A stretch of DNA of 64,000 bases, from positions 32,019,170 through 32,083,169 of the forward strand of contig CM067064.1 in NCBI GenBank assembly GCA_033980235.1, written 5' to 3'. Of this stretch, positions 45,198 to 56,659 are shown in pieces. Under the pieces are notes generated by a model that did not search any database, was not told the origin of the DNA, and saw only the letters and a program-made list of their open reading frames with translations. Position 1 is the first letter of the stretch. Each line of letters starts with the position of its first letter. Made by a program: the position numbers and the translations under genes. The DNA comes from Diadema setosum. Its lineage: Eukaryota; Echinodermata; Echinoidea; Diadematoida; Diadematidae.

Positions 45198-45888
45198 CGA
45201 TCGATATGTTTCAGGCGATTTGGTTCTAAGGCTGCTCAGACCATTGAGCTTGTAGCTCCATGCTCTGCCCTAGGAATAGTGATCTGCTTTCCCGTCCATT
45301 TATTATGCCCTTAGATGTATCCTAATCAAAGCCGGAGGGGTAGAGCGGCTTTGCAATGGAATTGCATGTGCAAACGTCGAAATTCCGGGGGGGGGGGGGA
45401 GAGAAAAAAAGTCCCTGGCTTTGCAAAAACCAAAATGTCTGAATAATAGGTTGTCTAAGTCTGACTGTTGAACTTTGTGTTCAACTAAAAATTAAAACAT
45501 TTCGCCTCAAAGACGCTAGTTCCAAATATTTTCCTGATCTCTCTTGCAGTCATATACCAGCAATGCTCGATGATCAAACTTAGTACGTTTCTCCCCCTCG
45601 CCAAGCAATGTTCATCACTATTGTCCAAAGAAGAAACAAAGTCTGTCTTTTCGCTTTAAAATCTATGATTAGGGCTAAATCCTTCACAAAGATGAGCTAT
45701 ACTTATACTGTCCATATATACAGGGTGGTCAGAGTTCTCCTTGTACATTTCCTGTACAGGGATGTTATAGTATGTTCTTTATTTTATACGGTGGGCGGAG
45801 TTCTCGTACGTTTTCTGCACAGAGATAGTATTAATGTGCTGTACAGTATTTAACAGGGTGGTCATAGTAAGCAAATGATCAACGTTGG
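45198..45888. other. no gene seen
   Basis: Holds a G run at 45388-45400 and anonymous sequence. Confidence 0.4.
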
Positions 45889-46035
45889 TGAAGGTGATGG
45901 GACAAACTATCACTTCCGAGGCGATCTGGATGTAGCTAAGTATATCTTTCCGAAGCGCAGCTGAGGAAAGATAGCGTACATATTCAGATCAACGCGAGGA
46001 CATGGAGAAAGTGATAGTTTGTCTCATTACCTGAA
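45889..46035. repeat. imperfect inverted repeat, ~70-bp arms
   Basis: GGGACAAACTATCACTT..CGAGG near 45898 is mirrored by AAGTGATAGTTTGTCTCAT ending near 46028, and the arms continue inward to CGCAGCTGAGG. Likely a small MITE. Confidence 0.65.
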
Positions 46036-46039
46036 ACTA

Positions 46040-46886
46040 AAATTTGATTATTTGCTCTACGTGTATATGCACATTTAATATTCTCTGAATGTTGAGAGAG
46101 CTTGGAAAGGAACACTTATAACACTATGTCTTGTGTGATTTCATGACTGGATAAAGCCTTATAAGTTGAAGGACATTGAATAGTATTGAATCTTCGTAGC
46201 AATCCTAATCCTATATATCTCTCTTATTGAGCACAAACACAGCTGCCTCGCAGAAGTAGAGATGCAAATGGTATTGACATAAACCAATGTTGGAAATCAC
46301 TGTGGAAGATGATAACAAATTTTTGTTTGTTGATAATGAGGCTTTTATGAGTAAATTCATAGGAAATTGTAATTACGCTTTGAAGTTAATTCTGGCTTTG
46401 CGTCATTTCTTGGATTTTATTTGGTGGACAATAAGTTATGCTCGTAGAGAAATTGAATAGCTGATGTAGGCCTATATAATAGAACTACATTATTTATAGT
46501 GATATACGGCTCTTTGTATTTTGGTGCCAGGGATGTTTTAATGTAGACAGGCGTGGAGATTGTATTGCTCTGAATTGATTGATCATCTTGAATGTAATCA
46601 GGTCTACAAACATGATAGGGTTTAACTTATAAATTTTGATTTTTGTCTGTGGAATCTTCTATTTAAAGATATTGAGGGTTACATGGTGTGTACCTTTTTT
46701 TTAAGGACGGGGAGTCTAAAATTGGAGTTTAAGAAATGCAGACTTGACTTTATATGTGTAGCTCTCATTCTGAGTATAGAAATACCCATCAGTCATGACA
46801 AAGAAATGAAAGTTGTGCTGAAGAAATATAAAAGCCGCCATGACCTAAAATACATAATATAATACACTATAATAGATGAAATCTGT

Positions 46887-46940
<54 letters not shown>

Positions 46941-47380
46941 AAACTGTGACCCGAGCAGAGGACTCCCCTACGGTATTACTGCAGTTAAAGTTAAAATCAT
47001 CGATAAGCTCATAGTTTCTAATAGGGCTTTTCCATCATCGCCAGTCTGAAGCATATAGGCCTCATCAATGACATGACTGTTGTGATGAGAATAGGTTGAT
47101 GTATAATGTTTGGGACTTAGCGTGTTCCTGTCCTACATGTCCGGATCAAGTAAAAGGAATATACAATAAAAAAGACAAAAACAAATGTTGATAATGTTGT
47201 ATATACTCGGTATATCTAAATAAAAGAGACGGAGGACCGCCTATTCACTAGCCTTTAAACAAGGCGACTCGCTCTGCGTGCCCCCGTATAGCGCGTTTAC
47301 CCCACAAACCTGTTGGCCGGCGAGTGGAGCGAGCCGCCTTTATCCACTCGTTCAGGGATGTGTACTTTTGTCGTTGTTGT
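46040..47380. other. no gene seen; (GT)n at 46892-46938
   Basis: A 47-base pure GT run and a short inverted repeat (AAGGCGACTCGCTC at 47261 with GAGCGAGCCGCCTTT at 47327) were noted. No coding was recognised. Confidence 0.5.
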
Positions 47381-47385
47381 TGCTT

Positions 47386-47499
47386 TATATTCTTTGACAA
47401 ATTTGCGTACAAATTTGACGCAGAAAATACACACGGCACCAAGGCAAGCCGCGTGCGCTTGCTAACAAATTTGTACGCAAATTTGTCAAAGAATATAAA
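47386..47499. repeat. hairpin, 30-bp perfect arms
   Basis: ATATTCTTTGACAAATTTGC(GTACAAATTT) and its exact complement about 80 bases later, immediately left of the LINE 3' end. Confidence 0.8.
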
Positions 47500-47511
47500 C
47501 GTTAGATCAAG

Positions 47512-47834
47512 ATCAATCATAGTTTATTTCCAATCAACGAAAATCAAAACGTAATACAAAGTATACATATCATAAAATGATATTGTCTACACTTTTACAA
47601 AAGGTTCATGTAATATACGAAATAAATTATATACATCAACATATGTACAATAATCAGAAGGAACGATGCGTATACATGTATACTTCGTGAGCTTTCAGAA
47701 AATAACTTCAATTTTGGAAAATAGCGATCCACAAAAAAGCTAAGCTTGTAGGACGTGGATCCCTAGATAATTGATGAGTAAGCAATATATTATTCAAGTT
47801 TGTTTTATTATTTTCTTACAGCATTTATATTGAA
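47512..47834 (-). mobile_element. 3'-end-only copy of the intact LINE
   Basis: Aligns with 40912-41234 with only a few substitutions seen (for example CGCGAG/CGTGAG and CTAAATAA/CTAGATAA) and stops abruptly on the 5' side. It is a strongly 5'-truncated, recent insertion of the same family, in the same orientation. Confidence 0.9.
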
Positions 47835-48429
47835 CGTTCCATAAACGTTCCGCAACCGCCGATCCTATCTGGGTTGTGCGAGTAAGCCTCATTAAAAACA
47901 AAATAATATCTGTTTATTGTGGATGTCTATACCAAACTAAAAAATCTAAGAAAGCTATTTCTTCTTTTTTTATGATATCAAGGACAAATCTATTTTTACG
48001 CTCTGATAATTTCCCTTTAAATGAATCATTATTATAGCCTCGTACAAGTGGCGCGAAGAAATGAATTACTGTAGGGCCTACACTGTATTAGCTAAATAGC
48101 ATGCACAAATACGTACGAGTCGATCATCTGGAGCAGACAGTGTGCGATTAGCCTTTGTTTATAGACAAAACTTCAAAGAACAGTTCAACGAGGTCCTACA
48201 TTATAAGAGACTGCTATAAGATGGTGTTCAGAACAAACAAGTAATGAGAAACCTGTAATACTAAACATCATTCAATTCTTTTAGAATTCAGAATTCATTT
48301 TTACACAAATTAGCTTCAAATTGCTGAGATATACTTAGCTACAGTGCGTATAAAAAAGCAACAAGATTTAATTTCGAATTTGTGAAGATGGTGTTTACTT
48401 CAATAAGTAGCAACATCATAAAGCCATAT

Positions 48430-49400
48430 ATCTCCTCTTTCCAATGACATCCAATTTTTCCATTTCCAATGGTGTGGGGAAATGCAATTCACTCATTATC
48501 AGATACCCTTCTCCGTATTCAAAAGAGTGCAATAAGAATCATAAACCACGCCGGATATTTTGCTCATACCAACTGTTTTTTTCATCAAAACAGAATTCTG
48601 AAAATTCCAGACCTATTTTATTACAATCTCGGAATTTTCGTAACTAACAACTAATGATTTATCATCTGTTTTTATTCACATCTTCAAAAGGATTGCTCTA
48701 TCCACTGTTATCCCACTTGCCAGAGTGACGCCTATCACACTATACACACTATATACTCACACTATTTTTTGCAAAGAAAACAATTATATTTACTTGAAAT
48801 TATATTTACTTGACCCAGATATTGGAATGACCTACCTCAAGATATTACTTCTTCTTTGTCTTTATTCACCTTCAAGCGCAAATTAAAACAGTTATTACTT
48901 AGTGCATACACACTTCCAAGTGTTTAGCAACTTTTTTTTTTTATACTCCCAGTATTTTGTCCTTGTCCGCAGCTTCAAGTTATTAAAGTTATGTAATGGT
49001 ACCGATACATTTTTTAATACAGCATTCCTTTTCAAACACCGCGAGATCCGTATACAGTCTGGTTTTTGCGATATCTATGTGGTTCATTACTTTATTCTTT
49101 ATCAATTTTCGTACTGATATAATTTTAGTTGGTCAAGACAAACATATCCGTTCTCCATATAATTATATGCCTATGAATTTGGGAACCTACAGTTTTACAA
49201 GCGTTAAAGCTTTTTATGTAGGCCCCATCATATTTCTGATACTTATTTGTGACATCTTCAGTAATGATATGACCATGTACATATGTGTCGAGAATTTTTT
49301 TTCTTCTTCTTCAATCAAAAGGCATGATTCTTGTTTTATTGTCAATAATTTTGTAATCTCATCATTGAGAAAATGGAAATATGAAATTTGAACTGAACAT
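48430..49400 (+). pseudogene. decayed LINE C-terminus
   Basis: Plus-strand fragments read VWGNAIHSLSDTLLRIQKSA then IRIINHAGYFAHTNCFFHQN and ILKIPDLFYYNLG. After frame changes, YWNDLPQDI and FKRKLKQLLLS appear near 48810-48900. These are the C-terminal blocks of CR1-like LINE proteins. The 3' UTR ends near ATGAAATTTGAACTGAAC at 49395, again a GAAC-type tail. It is more decayed than the copies at 34 and 41 kb. Confidence 0.65.
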
Positions 49401-49414
49401 CTTATTTATTCTTA

Positions 49415-50224
49415 CACGGTCATGGATGACTGATTAATCATTCTTTTTGGACAATGGGTCAAATTGGACTTGGGACCAAGTTTCAGTTAGTGAAACCAGC
49501 ATAAATCCTTTTCAATTCATCTTTTTAAAAATTTTTTTGAATGTTCAGACTGGTGAGACATACCTAGGACCCTTCTTCTTTGAAAACAAACGCAACGAAA
49601 AAGGATGCTTACAAATTTTAAATGAACATGTGATTCCTGAATTAATGGAAAATTTTCCTGTGCAACAAAGGGGTGTGTTCAGACGCCTAATATGATGAGC
49701 ACAGGATGGCGCAGCAGTCATTCGACTAGTTGCACTAAGAAACAGATTGGCTGAGGTATTTGGAAATCGGGTGATTGCCTTGTATCATGATGTGGATTGG
49801 CCACCAGAATCTCTGGATCTTACTTCTTGCGATTTTTTTTTTCTTTGGGGTTATCTCAAGAGCAAAGTGTTCATTATCCCTCAACCTGACATTGCAACTC
49901 TGAGACAAAGAATCACTGATGAATTTGAAGCTCTACGCCATCAAGCCAAAATGATTCGCAGAGCTGTGCGTGAGATGTAGAAAAGAGCTAATCTCTGTGT
50001 GGGAAGGAATGGTGGCCATGTTGAGGGGCATGGGATGTAATGTTAAAAAGAGATATTCGAAAAAAAAAAAACCCGATGGTAAGTTGTGATTATCAATTTC
50101 AATATTCCATTTGTTAAGTTAATTTCTGATAAGGTGCATTGATTCTTGCAGTGTCTAAACTTGGTCCCAAGTCCAATCTACCCATTGTCTAAAAAGAATG
50201 ATTACTTAGCCATCCATGACCGTG
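49415..50224 (+). mobile_element. mariner-like element, internally deleted, with transposase relic
   Basis: TIRs of about 68 bp starting CACGGTCATGGATG lie at 49415 and, inverted, ending 50224. TA flanks both ends (49413-49414, 50225-50226). The interior encodes the C-terminal half of a Tc1/mariner-type transposase in two open blocks: 49447-49695 (...GETYLGPFFFE...ENFPVQQRG, then a stop) and 49699-49980 (AQDGA..., RNRLAEVFGNRVIALYHDVD, WPPESLDLTSCDFFFLWGYL). The second and third catalytic Asp are 41 residues apart, the spacing of the DD41D mariner group. The N-terminal DNA-binding part and first Asp are missing and one stop is present, so it is dead. Confidence 0.85.
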
Positions 50225-50229
50225 TATGC

Positions 50230-50858
50230 ATAAATATCATTTTGAAGAGAAGTATTATAATTATGGTTTTCAGATGCTGCGTCTCACTTTGGTGTAAAGT
50301 TAACACAATCTTGACAGATTTGAAATCAAATCTTGTGTGTTTTTTTACACGCACTGTATAAACAAAGAACCCTATGGGCCCACCTTATCTGCCCACTGCA
50401 CATGGATTTTTTTTTTTTAAAGTCCAAACCGATTTCGTATAATGTACTTTCAATTTCTCTTAGAATCGTATGCTCTCTATTTCAATTAATGTGCTTTCTA
50501 ATTATTGCAAAACGTTAAATTTTCAATCGCCCATCTCAACCAAAACTATACTGTATCTTCTTAGAATACCTTGCCTGTTTGAAGTAATCTCTGTGTATAG
50601 ATTGATTGCCTCCCCCAAAAGAGAAACACACACACACATACACACACACATACATTCATATGCACATACACACGGACACAAGATATAATAAAGACAACTG
50701 AACACACAAAAAAAAATTCATCCCGTCATTTTTTAGTTGTTACAACTGAAAAAAAAAACAAACAATGAACCAAACGAACATGCATGTATGACGTTAGCGA
50801 TTATATTGGTCGTTATATCACACTAAAATTATTAGACTCTGTGCCCTGAAAATAGACA
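50230..50858. other. no gene seen; MITE end and (CA)n
   Basis: Around 50510-50560 a CGTTAAATTTTCAATCGCCCA stretch with ...CCAAAACTATACTG looks like one end of the 16.8-kb TTAA-MITE family. An imperfect (CA)n run lies at 50626-50676. Confidence 0.4.
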
Positions 50859-50862
50859 TTAA

Positions 50863-51319
50863 AGGGGCATTCCGGACGATTTTCATAATTTGACATCATG
50901 TAGTACATAAATCAACAGCTCCATGTATAGATTCGTGGAATTTATTGTGTTCCTTGAGCAGAGAAACCAATAAATTGAAAATCTTAAACAAATTACACTG
51001 AACAGTGTTGATGACATCAGAGCCTCATATATTTCAGAAATGTAGCATTGTAATTCCATTACAATACCGCTTGCTCAACAAGTTCACCTGTGAAAAATCT
51101 ATGCATGCCTTCTTCCTTTGTTCTGCATGCTCGAGCCCGAACTCATGCATTCTTATGGTGAGGCTGTCATGTCATCATCCTTGTTCATTGCAATTTGTTG
51201 TAAATTTTGAAAACATTCTCATTCCTTATCCCAATCACTATGAATTCTGAAATTCTGTACTCAGTTTGACTAATTTATAGTTGTTCAAATGTAAAAGTCT
51301 GAAAATCATCCGGAGCCCT
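50863..51319. mobile_element. TTAA-flanked MITE, AGGGGCATTCCGG ends
   Basis: Inverted termini AGGGGCATTCCGGACGATTT and the complement of AAATCATCCGGAGCCC(T)T are flanked by TTAA at 50859-50862 and 51320-51323. The 457-base interior is non-coding. Confidence 0.8.
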
Positions 51320-51425
51320 TTAAAATAAAGGTGGACTATTTGAGCTCATAGTTTGTTTGATATGAAGCTCCTTGTATTACAGTAGTTAACATGAAGCATG
51401 CCGAACATCCCAATTAGAATTGGAG

Positions 51426-51720
51426 AATTCAATTTCAATTTATTCATTTCATAAAATCACATATAAAATATTTACATAGATGTGTGAGTCAAAGGAGGAA
51501 ATCACGCAAAAGCCCAGGGCTTGGAAATGGAGATTCCCTTTACAATATAGTTTAAAATCACAGTTTTGAGTGAAACATATATATATCAAAACAGAACTTA
51601 GATTAGAGGCCGTTACAAAATCAACAATACATTATGATAGAGACAGGAAACAGGAAAGAAGACAACAAATGAACTAATACAATATAATACTATACAATAA
51701 AAAACAAACAAACAAACACA
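51426..51720 (-). mobile_element. LINE 3' end, reverse orientation
   Basis: Read on the minus strand it ends ATGAAATGAATAAATTGAAATTG, with AATAAA and a short tandem tail like the end at 32290-32312. The upstream extent is uncertain and no coding is visible. Confidence 0.35.
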
Positions 51721-52352
51721 CATGCAGGGTAATTGTCAAAGGTTTGTATGGGAATTGCACAATTATTCATCATTCATTCATTACAGTAACTCATTCGGTT
51801 ATTTTGTTCAAAATGATTCAAATCAGAGAGAGGTTGGCATGACTAACGTCACATCGTGCAAAACTCTACAGAGCAGAGTTCTGTGACTGTACCATGGCCA
51901 CCATGACGACGAAAGAGATACCGAAAAAAAGGAATCGCTTTGTAGTCCGGGTTTCAAATTGGCAACTTTGTTCGGTTGGCTGGTCAGAGGGATTTGAAGA
52001 AGTTCATTGGCTGTAGAGGGAGACTGGAAGAGTACATTTTACTGAAGGGGTGTTTCTCCATGACCACTTTGTGTACATTGTACGGTAGAGACCCGGATCG
52101 AATCGGCGGTGGGGGATCTAATCGGCGGTGAGGCAAAAATCCCGCCGATTGGATCTGGGGGATCTGATATACTGGCTAAAGTCCGCCGATAAGTTCCGGC
52201 GGAACTTATCGACTGGCGGAACGGATCGCCAGTGACACCGGCAAAAGCAGGCAAAAGCCCATCACATGACACTGTGTTTCGCGATAATCGAGGCGGCGCC
52301 TTCCTGCCAACGCCATACCCTCGTAACTTCATACCACGTAGTGGTTCCATCG

Positions 52353-52371
52353 CACGTGATAAACTATAAAA
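52353..52371 (+). promoter_or_regulatory. TATA box with upstream E-box
   Basis: CACGTG (52353-52358) and TATAAAA (52365-52371) lie about 90 bases before the ATG of the small secreted-protein gene. Initiation would be expected near 52395, giving a 5' UTR of about 65 bases. Confidence 0.6.
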
Positions 52372-52459
52372 CTCACTTCGCCTTTCCTCCTCACTTGAGA
52401 AGTTGCATCTGTATCTTGGAAAAAGAGAAAATCATCTAGAATTCAAAGCACCGGGGAAG

Positions 52460-52519
52460 ATGTTTGGAAAGGTCCAACTCCGAGCTGCAGCCATTGTCAT
52501 CCTATTCGTGTCTATACAG
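52460..52519 (+). CDS. small secreted/anchored protein, exon 1 (signal peptide)
   Basis: The ATG (context GGAAGATGT, A at -3) opens MFGKVQLRAAAIVILFVSIQ, a basic start and hydrophobic core typical of a secretory signal peptide, then a phase-0 donor (CAG followed by gtatgaag). Joined to exons at 60616-60700 and 61094-61269 it gives 321 bases, 106 residues plus stop, with all phases consistent. The predicted mature part is short: a CPLGKKRNAVGVC module with two cysteines, a Thr/Ser/Asn-rich linker, and a hydrophobic C-terminal segment ending IRPE. That layout fits a small GPI-anchored or single-pass surface protein. I do not recognise the family. A TATA box lies about 90 bases upstream. Additional exons in the 8.1-kb intron cannot be excluded. 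Confidence 0.7.
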
Positions 52520-53142
52520 GTATGAAGTGTACTCAGTATTGTTTCAGGCGCTGCGTTGTCGGCTGTTTCTCGTTTTTCCGAAGCCTGCAGTCAAACTGGA
52601 GTGTGGAGGACATGCAAAAATTATGCCTGTTTGTTTGTTTGTTTGTTGTTGTTGTTGTTGTTGTTGTTTCAACTGTCTCACTAGGCCTACAAACAACAGC
52701 GATAATGCTAATCGATTTTGACCAGGAGAGGATTTATGGCTGATGTGATTTTGATTGCGTGTTCAGATTGGGATATGAGGCCGTGTGATACCGTGTGATA
52801 CCGTAATTGTCACGGAGTGTGACAGAGTGTAACATTATGTGTCACATGCTTGTAGAAACGATTGTTCTTAATTTGTAATGACTTGTATTATTTTGGATAT
52901 TGAAAGTGAAAATTAAATGTGTTAACGTATAATAATGTCGCAACTTTATATAGGTCCTATAACATCTCCTAGAGCAAGTAGAGTGACGCATATTATATGC
53001 CACAGCATATTACTCATGCATGTCATAACATAAGCCATTGTAGGCTATTCTATATAGTTCTGGATCCAAGAGTTATAAGTTTGTTGTAAATCTATTTCCA
53101 CTCGAAATATATGTCGAATTCTAACTGTATATTAATACTTCT
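52520..53142. other. intron 1, first part; no gene seen
   Basis: Contains (GTTT)n-(GTT)n at 52628-52668. No exon recognised. Confidence 0.5.
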
Positions 53143-53146
53143 TTAA

Positions 53147-53528
53147 AGGGACTGTACAGTACTGGTTGAAGTAGGGATTCATGTTTTGAACATTCCTAAG
53201 TGAGATAATGAAAAGCCTCTTATGAAATAAGAAAGAGCATGTAATTTTAAGAAGGATTCAACGTTATTTGATGAAAATTGGTTTTCAAATGGCTGAGATA
53301 TCAAAAAAGGTGCTAATAATAAAAGGCGACATGCCCCAACTTTATTAGTATCTCTTTGTTTCACCTTGTTTTTGGATATCTTAGCCATTTCAAAACCGAT
53401 TTTCATCGAATAAACTTTTGATACCCCTTAGAACCGCATGCTCTTTAACATCTCATAGAGTGGTTTGTGAATATCTCGCAAAACGTTAAAAGCTAAATCC
53501 TCACCTCGACCAGAACTGTACACACCCT
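53147..53528. mobile_element. TTAA-flanked MITE (16.8-kb family)
   Basis: Starts AGGGACTGTACAGTACTGG and ends in the complement (CTGTACACACCCTT), flanked by TTAA at 53143-53146 and 53529-53532. Near-identical in its right half to 29525-29746. Internally each half is an inverted version of the other (GGCTGAGATATC... and GATATCTTAGCC). Confidence 0.85.
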
Positions 53529-54049
53529 TTAAGATATCATGGTAATATACCGAAGGTTTATTATGCCAAAATCATGCCCGTTTTGCCAATTCTCTGATAG
53601 GGACTTATTGGACATTGGATGTGTTAAACGCTACGAGGTTTTCTGAGCCAATCGACACTCGAAACACGCAAAGGGTTAAGGTGCTTTTAAAATCATTGTC
53701 CATTGAAGACGCCTCTATATATAGCCAGGGAGGTCCCTGATCTAGCCTATATGTCGTGTGATAATACAAAAGATTTTAAAGCCCATCACAACCCGGATGT
53801 GCAGTCGGAAAGAGATGCCGATATGTGACGGCACGAATGGTTAAATCCACTGGTCTGCTATCAAAGGCAAAGTCTTTATCGATTTTTGTACGCAATGTTT
53901 ACACAATATCTTTTAGCTACGAACATTTTCAAACTTGACCTTGCTTCTCCCCCAAAACAGATGTATTACATCTCCGCAACGCTAATGTTTTGTATTACAC
54001 GCAGACAATACTATCTATAGCGCAAATATGCATTAACTGCTTGTTCTTC

Positions 54050-54325
54050 AGGACAACTTCAATGCCAAAGAAGAAAGACAGTAGTTTTGTAGAAAGTAAA
54101 GTAGATGAGAATGTTTGTACACGTAGTGGTAGAGTAGTTAAACGTCCTTTTTATACTCCTTGTTTTGTAAACATAATAATTTATTTAAGTACATATCTGT
54201 TATTTTCACATGTACATGTACATTGATCACTTATATTTCTGTATTCATATATTGTAAATAATTATGTTTGCACTCTCATACCCCGAGAGGGGGTCGATAG
54301 AGTCAATAAAATCTTACAATCTTAC
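54050..54325 (+). pseudogene. retroelement polyprotein C-terminus plus 3' end
   Basis: Reads MPKKKDSSFVESKVDENVCT then RSGRVVKRPFYTP before a stop. 'TRSGRVVKRP' followed by the end of the ORF is typical of the extreme C-terminus of LTR-retrotransposon (gypsy-type) polyproteins. Downstream sequence with AATAAA and a CTTACAATCTTACAAC end (54306-54327) may be an LTR remnant or a LINE-type tail. No matching 5' end was found. Confidence 0.4.
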
Positions 54326-54419
54326 AACTTCCGGATACTATATTATGGATAAAACAGGCAAACTTTGAAACTTTGTAATCGATGGCCTGTTTTAACCTAG
54401 TATAGCTTGAGAGGTATGG

Positions 54420-55620
54420 CAGTCCGGGGGGGGGGGGGGGGGGGGGGTATTGGCTGTATAAATGGAAAACTATGACGACTCCCTGTTTTCATAACTAATA
54501 TCCAGCGCTCGAGATATGCGTTTTGATCGAAATGGTATAGAGGTCCAAACACGACGCCCAATTTATGGTCTGCTAGGCACATTCACTCTGCTCATGCCCC
54601 TCGATTTGAGCTATAAATTTATGTTGACAAAAACGTATTATTCTTTCGTTTATCAGTAACAACTACCTGATGACACTGCCAGTGTTGTCAATTGTGTTGT
54701 CTAGTCCCCTATTATGACAGCAGTTCCGGCAAGGAAGTCAAACATTTTAGGCGGATAGACCAACTCTTAATATCATGAAAACAAAAGCAGGAATAAAAAT
54801 GATGATGATAGTAACAATCATGGTAATTAATAATACTAGTAGTACTTTATATACTAAAATTTGGTAAAACCTGCAGGCGGTTGAGAAAGGATGTCATCAA
54901 AAATAAGATGGGGAAATGATATGTTGCATCACAAAGTACATAAGATCAACAATTTTCTTCAACACTATTCTTCTAAAAAAAAATGACTTTAATAAAAAAA
55001 AATATGATGCAAAATACTAAAATATATTTCTAACAAACAACAGACAGAAAACTTAACAATCACACTTGATGTCAAAGTTAGAATAGGTAACGTAGAATTT
55101 ATGGCCTCAGAAATCTAACTATGCATAAACGTGGTAATTCTCAAATGATTGATAATTCTGCAACTTATGAATGTTTCTCATAGCGCCTATCTTATACGGA
55201 GAAATCTATTCTATAAACAATGTAAAACACTGATTTACAAATTCCCTTGGAATCCGAAGCAAGAAAATGCAAAGATTTCTTACTTCATCCAATTGAAAGA
55301 GGCTGTTCTGATTGTTTGATTTACAAAATGTACATGCTGGTTTTTTTCTCTTTATTATGATGATTTGCAAACTGTTGGAATTGCCATTTTCATATACCAC
55401 CGAAGTCCATGTTGTGTAGTGAAGGTCGCTGATGTATTTTTCTTTAATGAAAAACATTTACCTCTGGAGGAAAGAAATTACTGCAACAATATGGAATTAC
55501 ATGCACTATGCATATATATAATATATCAATATGCATATTGATCAAGACCACTGAGTTATGAAGACTCCGCACCTCAGTCGCACAGTCGATTTGTAACTTA
55601 ATTCTCATCAAGATCATTCA
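54420..55620. other. intron 1; no gene seen
   Basis: Starts with a 20-base G run at 54427-54446, then AT-rich anonymous DNA. Confidence 0.4.
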
Positions 55621-55623
55621 GGG

Positions 55624-56654
55624 GCTACCTCACTGAGCGGCGAACGTTTGCGAACGTAGCGAATTTGGGATTTCGCCAGGGTTCGTAAAGGGTTGCTAAA
55701 GGTACGCTAACAGTCGCAAGAAAGTTCGCAAACGATTTTTATTGTCGCAGACAGTTTTCTTGTCGCAAAGAAATTTTGAACATGTTCAAAATTTCTTTGC
55801 GAAGCTTTGCGAATTTGTATTTTCGCTAACAGTTGCAAACATTCGCAAAACACTCGAAAGAATTCGCAAACGGTGGTAATACGGTGTCGCTAACATTTTT
55901 ATTTTTTGATTCGCCACTGCTAGGTCACAAGACATAGTTACCATATGGTTCCTATATAAAAGCTTTTAAAACAGACAAGGTTTCACTCTAAGAAAGTTCT
56001 TGAAGCTCTTGACATCTCCATCATGATTGTAATTGCTGCAAAAGCTTTTCATATTGACCAAAGTCTGTCCTCTGCAACAACCACTGTCTGACTCTCTTTC
56101 TTTTCTTCTTCGTTTCTTGTTTTTCTTTATTTTTTTTTCTCTTATGCTGCACAATAGCTGTAGCAGCAGCCTGACAAAGCAGCTCTTCAATGATAGCAAC
56201 GCGTTGAGCCTCTTCTTGACAGAAATTTATTTCCATATACTGGAAATCGATCTTGAACGGATGTCACAAGAGATCTGAATTCAGGGGAAGGTTTTACGTT
56301 CGTTTTATGGGTCTGACTACACATAATCGCCTGTTACTTTTCTAGATCCAAGGACATTCGCAAATTGTCGCAAAGGATTTGCAAACAGTTGCTAATATTT
56401 GCAAAACTGTCGCTAACATTTGCAAAATTGTCGCTAACATTTGCTAACATTCGTTAATAGTCGCCACCTGTGTTTCGCAAACACTTTCGCAAACATTCGC
56501 TAAAGTGTTGCTAATTGTCGCTAAACATCGCTAAAAGTCGCTAACTGTCGCTAATGGCAGAAACGAACTTTGATTTTTCGCAAACATTCGTCAGAAAAGT
56601 TGGCGAATCTCAAATTCGCTACGTTCGCAAACGTTCGCCACTCAGTGAGATACC
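55624..56654. mobile_element. PIF/Harbinger-derived element with ~50-bp TIRs
   Basis: Inverted ends ACCTCACTGAG.GGCGAACG, TTTGCGAACGTAGCGAATTT, GGGATTTCGCC at the left, mirrored at the right, mark a 1.03-kb element. Both subterminal regions are packed with CGCTAA / TTCGCAAA motifs. The centre encodes a PIF/Harbinger transposase N-terminus (separate entry). No target duplication was clear. Confidence 0.75.
55960..56236 (-). pseudogene. Harbinger-type transposase N-terminal fragment
   Basis: The minus strand reads MEINFCQEEAQRVAIIEELL ... a Lys-rich stretch ... KRVRQWLLQRTDFGQYEKLL QQLQ. After a frame change it continues HDGDVKSFKNFLRVKPCLF. Harbinger transposases start with a basic R.W...W..RR..G.Y..LL.EL....D...F.N.LRM.P..F block, which this matches. 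Everything after it, including the DDE domain, is absent, and the frame is shifted once. Confidence 0.6.
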
Positions 56655-56659
56655 AGCTC

